A stretch of DNA of 64,000 bases. It comes from Pagrus major. Its lineage: Eukaryota; Chordata; Actinopteri; Spariformes; Sparidae. A program made the position numbers and the translations under genes. The notes beneath the pieces were generated by a model. That model did no database searches. It was not told the DNA's origin and saw nothing but the letters and a program-made list of their open reading frames with translations. The stretch's first letter is position 1, and each line of letters begins with the position of its first letter. Positions 57,501 to 64,000 of this stretch are shown piece after piece. The stretch is from NCBI RefSeq assembly GCF_040436345.1, contig NC_133219.1:24216709-24280708 (forward strand), given 5' to 3'.

Positions 57501-60038
57501 CTCTCCAGGGCGTCAGCCAGCTCCACCAGTCTCTTTCCCTCCGCCTGCTGTGGTGTCCACAGCCCCAGAACACAGGCCTTATAGTCGGTGGGTTTAATGT
57601 TCGCCTCCCTCACCTCCAGGGGCTTTCGTGGGGGAAAAATAGAAATAGAAACAAGTGAGTGAATTTTTGCTATCTAGATACACGCAGTTACAGCTAAGAT
57701 AGACAGTTCACAACTAGAATTATAGCAGACACCTACATAGACAGTGGTGGATATTTGTCTCAAGTCTGAGCTTCAACTGGACTCCATAATGTTGGGCATA
57801 GCAAACACCCTGAGGTTCAAGCCTACGTGAGTAAATGTCATATTTAGTTTTGCAGGACGAAAACATGGTAAGATTTTCTTGTAAGCATACAAAGAAATTG
57901 ATTTTTTGTATCTTTTTTGCACACATTTTTCAACAGGTGCACAATATGATAAGGTATGTGATCTTAAAAGGGTTAAAAAAAAATTTCATTTCAACTTGAC
58001 TTTAAATAGTGTCTCTTTCAACTCCATGTGGATTTGAAAAGAACGGCTGAAAATATATGCAGCAGAAGCGAGAATATCCTGACTTTTTGGCTCCAAAAAG
58101 ACTTGATCCTACATTTCCCATAATGCAACCATTACCATTTTTTCTTCATTAGACTGGCCAATGCACACATCTTTCAAACATATCCATATATGACTTGTTT
58201 TTGCAGTGTATGAACAGAGTCGTACCTCACATGACACATAAACTAAACTTTAATAGTGTGAACAGAGTCTGTTTGTAGCCGTTGACCTGAGAATGAATTA
58301 CGGTGTTTTCTCACCATGTAGAGAGCCTGAAGGGCCCCGAGGGCAGCCACCATGGTGCTGTTCTTATAGTCCTTGTGTGGAGGGCAGACCAGCAGGGGGC
58401 GTTGCATGCCGGCTTTCAACGCCCTGAAAAGAGACAAAGAGGAGTGAGACAGCAGAGAAACGTCGAGGTAAACCAGAAATGTGAGAAACTACAGGGTGAA
58501 TAAAATCAGCTGCCGTCCACTGACCGTTTGATGCCGTTGGCCGCCGCATCGCTGAAGCGTCTGATATCATCATAGTCACGGTTTACCGGGCCGGTGGAGG
58601 CAAACACCAGGCGGTTACCAGGGAGACCGGGGACCCTCAGGATCACCACCTCCTCCCCCAGACCACTGTCAACCTAGAGGGAGAGAGATGATGAAAATAA
58701 CACATTACATTAGAAAACACGTTGCACCAGATCTTGTTGGAGATCACCTGCATTTACTGCAAAATGTGCTAATTTTCACAAAGAAAGGGCACCGATGCAA
58801 AAAGATTTGAGGGATTTGAAGAATCAATACAGGATATATTAAAAACCACAATTACTCCTCAATTCTATTGTTTCTTTTCCTGTCCTACATGATACGGTCT
58901 TACTCCTGATGACCTGCAGTAGTCTGAGTTTTTGCATTTGTGTACATGTAGTCTGGGTGTTAACGAGACAAAGAAAGATCAGGTGAGAGCATTCATTATT
59001 TCACAGGTTTGTGAGGTTGAAACTTACAGAGCTGTAGTCCTGCAGTGGTGCTTTCAGATGCTCAAGCTCAGGCGTCAGCGTGTCATGGCTCTGGGTCACC
59101 AACACGAGGCCATCAAAACTACAAACAAGACAATACCATCATTAAACACAGCCGTTTGTTCAGGTACACAAAATAATTTACAAACACCCTGGTAGCTAAA
59201 GAGGAAGCACCACATTTCTCTTAATACTCACTTCTGATTCTTGAGGTCGGTGGTCCATTCAACAGGCTGGACGCTGGACAGAGAAACCCAGAATGGAAAC
59301 CCAGAGTTATTATTTCCTCTTGTATAAGCAAAGTCAGCATTGTCTGACACGGTGAAGCAAAGACATTTCAGACAGAGTGGCGCAATTAGACCTTATGTCA
59401 GCTTTTATAATGCAGGCTAATGATAACAAAGTGGGTCAAAGTGTGGAAACCTGCAAGACCTTTGAGATCTGCTTTAAATTCAGCTGTTAAAAGAGTGTTA
59501 CAGGTTTATTGCATTGAAATCTAAACTTTGTACAGAGTGATCTTTTTCCAGGAAGCAATCACTGCAATTCACAGTGGATGATCATGTTACACGTCTGTTA
59601 ACAAGTCAGATTTTGGCACTTGTCAGACATTCCTGGCATCATATGACACCTGACAAGAATTCAAGTATAGTAAGAATGAAAGTAAGATCCATGCAAAACT
59701 GACTGTGTGGACCCTGTTAGAGGAAACTGAATCCTGCAAAGATCAAGCTCCTGTTGCAACATGAGAGGATCAGATTCTTCTACTTTCACATGTGCGTTAA
59801 TACAGAAATTAAACATTTGGCCAACTATCGCAAATAGATTACCTAAGCCTACTTAACCCAATCAGTTATACAGCTCTAGGGGGAAATAGCCTGCTTAGTG
59901 AAACCTTTTGTGAGTCTCCTCCACTGATCCTGACGCGCTGAAAGAGCACGCGGCACAAAGCTGCACGTGAGAAACCCGTTACACCGGAAGGCAAACCAGG
60001 CAGGTAAAATAAAACTGATAATCTCACCTGGTGCACAT
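54556..60038 (-). CDS. M17 family leucyl aminopeptidase, W07G4.4-like, complete (16 exons)
   Basis: Metallo-aminopeptidase that removes N-terminal residues from peptides using two metal ions. Exons in reading order: 60028-60038, 59232-59273, 59028-59118, 58525-58673, 58315-58423, 57495-57622, 57300-57399, 57014-57089, 56820-56905, 56192-56296, 55786-55861, 55547-55665, 55364-55447, 55178-55235, 54788-54969 and 54556-54693. All have GT-AG borders and consistent phases, total 1554 bp, 517 aa. Metal/catalytic residues: Lys264 and Asp269 in GKGITYDTGG, Lys276 in ADIK, Asp287 in MHRDKCGAA, and Asp347, Glu349 and Arg351 in GNTDAEGR. Their spacing matches bovine lens LAP. The ATLTG motif is present at about residues 376-380. 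The sequence is not the usual LAP3 or NPEPL1. From memory it fits the group named after C. elegans W07G4.4, which fish keep. No clear presequence, so probably cytosolic. The start ATG sits in an exon with only 11 coding bases, A at -3. Confidence 0.9.
56413..56600. repeat. AT-rich dispersed repeat family B, copy 5 (aminopeptidase intron)
   Basis: Reads 'gactgttgcagccaacaatt' then 'attttcataatctaatta', followed by the 'gaaacccaaaagatatttaa' block. Reverse orientation to the 34.2-kb copy. Confidence 0.45.
57623..58314 (-). other. aminopeptidase intron 5
   Basis: A 0.7-kb intron that contains the ZNF143/THAP11-like motif at 58109-58127. No coding sequence is present. Confidence 0.75.
58109..58127 (+). 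promoter_or_regulatory. ZNF143/THAP11 (SBS)-type motif in an intron
   Basis: Reads CTACATTTCCCATAATGCA, an almost full match to the long SBS consensus ACTACAATTCCCAGAATGCA recalled for ZNF143/THAP11 sites, which are normally promoter-located. Confidence 0.55.
59274..60027 (-). other. aminopeptidase intron 1
   Basis: A 0.75-kb intron between the 11-base coding start exon and exon 2. Unremarkable AT-rich sequence. Confidence 0.7.
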
Positions 60039-60039
60039 T

Positions 60040-60648
60040 TTGGTCCTCCTTCTCCAGTGTCTTCAGGGCGAAAGAGACAGCTGATAGCCGACAGCGGGTC
60101 CTTCCCTTCACTCCTCCGGTTGATCACATGATCTAATAAGTTGCACTCGTGCTGCCTTCGCAGGGTTCCTGTAGCTCGTAAATACGACAACTCGAGTCGT
60201 ACAATGCCATTTTTCTCATTCTCATTCAAGAGCTTTGGATGTTGTTTGATTGAAACATTAAGTAATTACTTTGTTGTTCCAGTTGAAGTAGTTAAAGAGT
60301 CTACAAGGACCTGGTTAGGCATTAAATTGAAATAATCATATCGCTAGCTAGCTAACGTGTCAATACGCTGAAGTTGCTACATTCCCACTGCACCCTAAGG
60401 CGCATTCACGGATGAACTAGGGAGTTGTAGTTTCTAGAACTGATTCAGCTAACGCTAAAAGCAGCATTTAGATAAATATATGGCCGATATAGCAATTATT
60501 TCTTGATATCATATCATAAAAATCATGGCTAGCCTCTGTCGTTATCTTCGCGCTCGCAAGTTAGCTAACACTTGACAGAACTGACCTCTGAACTACAAAC
60601 ACTAACCGGAAGTAGTTAAATTAGTGTTTTCTGTGGACAACCGGAGAG
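60040..60648. promoter_or_regulatory. probable bidirectional promoter between the aminopeptidase (-) and fahd2a (+)
   Basis: The two genes point away from each other across about 0.6 kb. The interval holds an SBS-type site (GGGAGTTGTAGT at 60420-60431, the reverse complement of ACTACAACTCCC), a related 'ctacattcccactgca' at about 60377, and ETS-type 'accggaagt' at about 60605-60613. No TATA box. Such motif content is typical of vertebrate housekeeping bidirectional promoters. Exact start sites cannot be read from sequence. Confidence 0.5.
60600..60648 (+). other. fahd2a: candidate non-coding first exon of fahd2a
   Basis: A donor-like CCGGAGAG|GTAAAT at 60648/60649 lies downstream of the ETS-type site. 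A strong acceptor (tgtcctctacag) ends exactly at 61892, one base before the fahd2a start ATG. Together they suggest a short untranslated exon and a 1.2-kb intron. The 5' boundary is a guess. Confidence 0.4.
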
Positions 60649-61892
60649 GTAAATGTATTTAAACCACAGAGTACAAAGGGCAGGAAGTATGAGACAGCTG
60701 CCCTGGTTATACAGCAGCAAATTACGTTGTCATATTCCTCTTGAAATGGCGTTTTAGCGAAGATAATCTGCAAAGCTACAGATTGAGCTGCAGGTAGGCA
60801 GGAGTCACCCACTGCTGCAGCTGTGCCCACGCTTGTCTCTTTTCTCATCGTGGGTATGATTCACAGCTGTTAGCACGTGAGAGCAGGAAATAACAAGTGC
60901 TCTGATGCAGACATGAAGACATAACTTCAGTGTTGGGGAGCAGTGACCTACGTGTCATGAGAGAGATGAGAGTAGTTTGCTGGTAGTTTCATGAAAGTCA
61001 TTTTTGCACAGTGCATTATTTGCACAGAGTAATAACTGTGTTTTGCCATGTTTGTGTAGTTAGATACTGGATCTACAAACTTTGGGTCATAAAGGAAAGG
61101 AGAACTTGAATATCTTAGGCGTGGATTAGTCCCAAGTACTGCTTATTGGTATTTGTGTTCAGAGGAGTTGTTGCGTGCCATTTTAGGAGTTACCTGCCAA
61201 ACTGAGACCCACACCTGGACTGCTTCTCTCGACATACTGGTTTGGGTGCGGTTCACATTGTATTAATTTTGTTCAGACTGTCATTTTGATCAGACTGAAG
61301 TTTGAATCTGCTTCTGTACAAAGAAAGCTTAACGTGTTATATAAAGACATGGAAAGGTCATGTAATATCACAGCAGGGGCAGTGATGAATGAGTCAACAA
61401 ATTGATATGTCAACAGAACTGTCATTACTGACATTTTTTGATAATCGATGACTTATTCATCAAGGAAAAGTACCAAACTTCCTCTTGTTTAGCATCTCAA
61501 ATGTGAGGATTTGCTGCTTTGCTCCTTTTTTTTATCTGAATTTAAAATTTCATACAGTTTTGACTTCAGTTGGACAGAACATGTTATCTTAAGCTGTTAC
61601 TGTTAAGTGTAATGGGAACTTTGCACTGTTTTGACATCTGATCGACTAATTTATATATGGAATAAAACATGGAGGTCTTGATTTGAGTGTAGATGCTGTT
61701 ATATATTGTTTTTGTGTCTCTTGGCTTGAAGGATTTCACAATAAAGCGATGAAGGGGTGAAAAAAAGGACAAAAAGTCTTCAAGATGCCATCAAAGACAT
61801 AAATCTAATTTTCTGTTTGATTTCTGTTTACCTTCTGCTTCTCTGTCACCTGTCATATTTTCTCCTCACATCACTGCTTTTGTCCTCTACAG
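60649..61892 (+). other. fahd2a 5' intron (candidate)
   Basis: AT-rich intron containing a repeat family B fragment at about 61436-61545 ('catctcaaatgtgaggattt', 'gctgctttgctcc'). No other feature. Confidence 0.5.
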
Positions 61893-62883
61893 ATGAGACT
61901 TCCCCTTCGCTCCTTTTGCATCTTCAGGAGTTTATTTTGTCAAAAGCGAACAACAAACCCACAGCGGCGAGGCTTGAGTGGTGCAGCGATGCGTCTGGTG
62001 CAGTTTCGTCATCATGGTGACGGTGGGAGCATTAGAGTGGGAGTGGAGCAAGGCGAGGGGCTCGGCGTGGTGGATCTGAAGGCGTTTGACCCCTCCATGC
62101 CCTCGACAATGAGGGAGCTGCTGGAGCTGGGAGACAAGGGCCTGGAGTGTGCACAGAGGTATCAAACACACAAAAGCCTTCCTACATTCAGACATATAAT
62201 GACCAAATATCTTTGTTTTGACTGTACATGAGCTGTTAAATCCCCGTCGTCTTCTTTCATAATTATGCTTTTCGTACTCTCAAATCCTTGCCGTCATTAT
62301 CCTCAACATCCTCTGAATAAATCAAACGCACGGTTTCCATAATTTCCTCAAATAAGCGTGTTTTTCTCAATAAATGTCATCTCCTCAATCAACAGCCTCC
62401 CTGAATAATTTACATCTTTCACCCTCGTGTAAATTATCATCACAGCTCATCATAAAACTTTACAATCTTTGTCATCATCATCTTGTTTGTGTTGGTGAAA
62501 CGGCATCTTCCTAAATGGACTTGTTTAAATAATCTTCCTACATCCTATTTGTTCTTATAACTTTATCTTCCTCCACATCATCTTGTACCTACATCATCAT
62601 CCTCTTCAAAAAACCTCCTCTCAAATCATCATGTTCTTGCTGACTCGTCGTCCTCCTCTCCCTCAGAGCCTTGTCTTCCGGTCAGTGTGTGCTGGAGCGA
62701 TCAGACATCCAGCTGCTGTCTCCTGTGTTAGCCCCAGAGAAGGTGGTGTGTGTGGGTATGAACTACCGGGACCACTGCCTGGAGCAGAACGCCCCGATCC
62801 CCAAAGAGCCGATCATCTTCAGCAAATTCCCCAGTGCCATCACCGGGCCATATGATGACATCATTCTGCCCGAAGAGAGCCAG
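61893..62883 (+). CDS. fahd2a: fahd2a, fumarylacetoacetate hydrolase domain protein 2, first two coding exons (partial)
   Basis: FAH-superfamily metal-dependent hydrolase; FAHD proteins act on short oxo-acids, and the physiological substrate of FAHD2 is not established. Exons are 61893-62158 (266 bp, donor AG/GTATCA) and 62667-62883 (217 bp, acceptor CTCAG, donor CAG/GTGAGA). The 161 codons seen start [20 protein letters not shown], an Arg-rich stretch without acidic residues that looks like a mitochondrial presequence. Residue 33 begins MRLVQFR, the conserved FAHD2 start. Next come [20 protein letters not shown] and [20 protein letters not shown], then [20 protein letters not shown], the first part of the FAH fold. 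The metal-binding acidic residues and C-terminal half are beyond the window. The symbol rests on similarity to mammalian FAHD2A/B plus its position near kcnip3. Confidence 0.93.
62159..62666 (+). other. fahd2a intron between coding exons 1 and 2
   Basis: A 0.5-kb intron rich in TCATCATC / CTCC pyrimidine-biased simple sequence, ending in a strong polypyrimidine tract and CAG. Confidence 0.85.
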
Positions 62884-64000
62884 GTGAGAGCAGGGAAAAA
62901 AAGGGGTAAAGAAAATCTGAGGCCCCTCCAAGTGGTCAAGAGGGCACAACAAATATTTTAGGTCTAATCGAGTCTCTTCTTTGTCAGGAGTGACATTTTA
63001 AAATCAATCCTACACGTGACAAGGAGACAACAGAAAGAAGCTACAACCAGCTAACTTATTTGTTTGTTTTACCTTTGGCAGTCGAGGTAAAGATTTGCAG
63101 ACACAGTTGAACAAGGAAGTGCAGTAGTTGAGGTGTAATATATTAAAAGAAAATGGATGACTTTTTCTTTTTTTTAAAAAATGTAATGTTGAAGTAGGCA
63201 TCTACATTTTTCACACTGAGCTCAAATTTTAGGCTGTGATCAAAAGTAATCCCAAGATTTTGTACACCGAGTTTATCACAACAAGAGAGTGAACTAAATG
63301 AGTAATTGTGCATCACAGTTTCTGGGCAAATAAAGTTAACTTGTAGAAGATTTTGAAAGACTTGATCCTGAGGGAAGAAAAAAAAAATTTAGTGTAGATT
63401 TTAATACTAACCAGAGGAGGGATGAGCGTCTCCTGAGCACTTTATTTTACGTTTTGTCTTGAAATAAGAGTTGAGACAAATTTTTATTCAGAATAAATTC
63501 CTGAAATAAATTAATTCATGCCAACATCCAATCACTTCACTTCCACTTGAAGATTATTTAAATGTTTTTTTCCCCTAGGATGTTATAATTAAAAAGACAC
63601 AATCAAATTCTGTGTCTCTTCATGTTTTCAAGAGCCCCAAAGATTGTATATATATTAAATGTGTACAGCGTGTGTATATACATCATTGTCTTTTTATAGT
63701 ATACTGTTGAATGACAGTAAATCAACATACAGTACTTTTTTTATACTAACATAAATAATACAATTTGTATGGTGCTGAATGTCAATTAAACATCACCTCA
63801 GTCTCAACAGATTCAGCACTTTTTAGCTTCCTCTGGACTTTGAACTCCAAACACTTCTCTCAACAACATTTCATTGTGTGGATCAACAGCACACTGAAAA
63901 ATGAAGCATTTTAAGTGAAAACACTCACTCTAAAACTCCAACACGTAGAATTAGTGTGTAGATTGAGAATAGCTTTTGGTGCTTCTTGATGCTCAATGTG
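62884..64000 (+). other. fahd2a intron, partial
   Basis: The next FAHD2 exon (the segment starting Glu-Val-Asp-Trp-Glu in mammals) was not found before the right edge. AT-rich intron sequence only. Confidence 0.7.

Noticed and set aside
61989..61991. Internal ATG (MRLVQFR) as the fahd2a start
   Set aside because: It matches the conserved core start, but the upstream ATG at 61893 adds a plausible mitochondrial presequence directly after a splice acceptor. Kept as a second possibility.

Overview
The window is vertebrate genomic DNA, almost certainly from a spiny-rayed teleost fish. It carries intron-rich, GT-AG spliced genes in an AT-rich, microsatellite-dense background, with several dispersed repeat families that I associate with fish genomes. 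Gene models were built by hand: family residues were recognised in short open segments, then splice sites were placed so that phases agree from exon to exon. Family comparisons are from memory.

Region 1 (about 0.3-36 kb, minus strand) is the 5' part of kcnip3 (KChIP3/calsenilin/DREAM), a Kv4-channel auxiliary subunit of the neuronal calcium sensor family. Two shared exons (486-610 and 305-374) lie at the left edge and the EF-hand exons continue beyond it. Upstream are five alternative 5' coding exons at 2.5, 8.9, 13.4, 18.1 and 22.5 kb. All end in phase 1 with a single G, so each can splice to the same acceptor and complete the same Asp codon. They encode five different N-termini: two membrane-segment types (KChIP4-like and KChIP3x/4a-like), a KChIP1-like MGAVM type, a Cys-rich KChIP1-like ITGTL type, and the canonical calsenilin type with a Cys-Cys motif. 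A probable tiny first coding exon (Met-Gln) lies at 35.77 kb. This stacked set is the most notable thing in the window.

Region 2 (36-49 kb) has no gene I can support. It holds two TTAA-flanked inverted-repeat elements (36.4-37.0 and 41.2-41.7 kb), a possible LTR-like unit, long CA/GA microsatellites and decayed transposon pieces.

Region 3 (49.2-53.2 kb, minus) is a complete six-exon pcna gene (260 aa). It has a plausible ATF/CRE-ETS promoter and an unexpected E2F/CRE/TATA-like cluster in intron 1.

Region 4 (54.2-60.1 kb, minus) is a complete 16-exon M17 leucyl-aminopeptidase (517 aa) of the type named after C. elegans W07G4.4, with all seven metal/catalytic residues.

Region 5 (60.6-64 kb, plus) is the 5' part of fahd2a, arranged head-to-head with the aminopeptidase across a roughly 0.6-kb probable bidirectional promoter. 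KCNIP3 and FAHD2A are also close neighbours in human (2q11), which supports both identifications. The genes look like neighbours rather than a pathway: a neuronal channel subunit, the replication clamp, a peptidase and a mitochondrial-type hydrolase.
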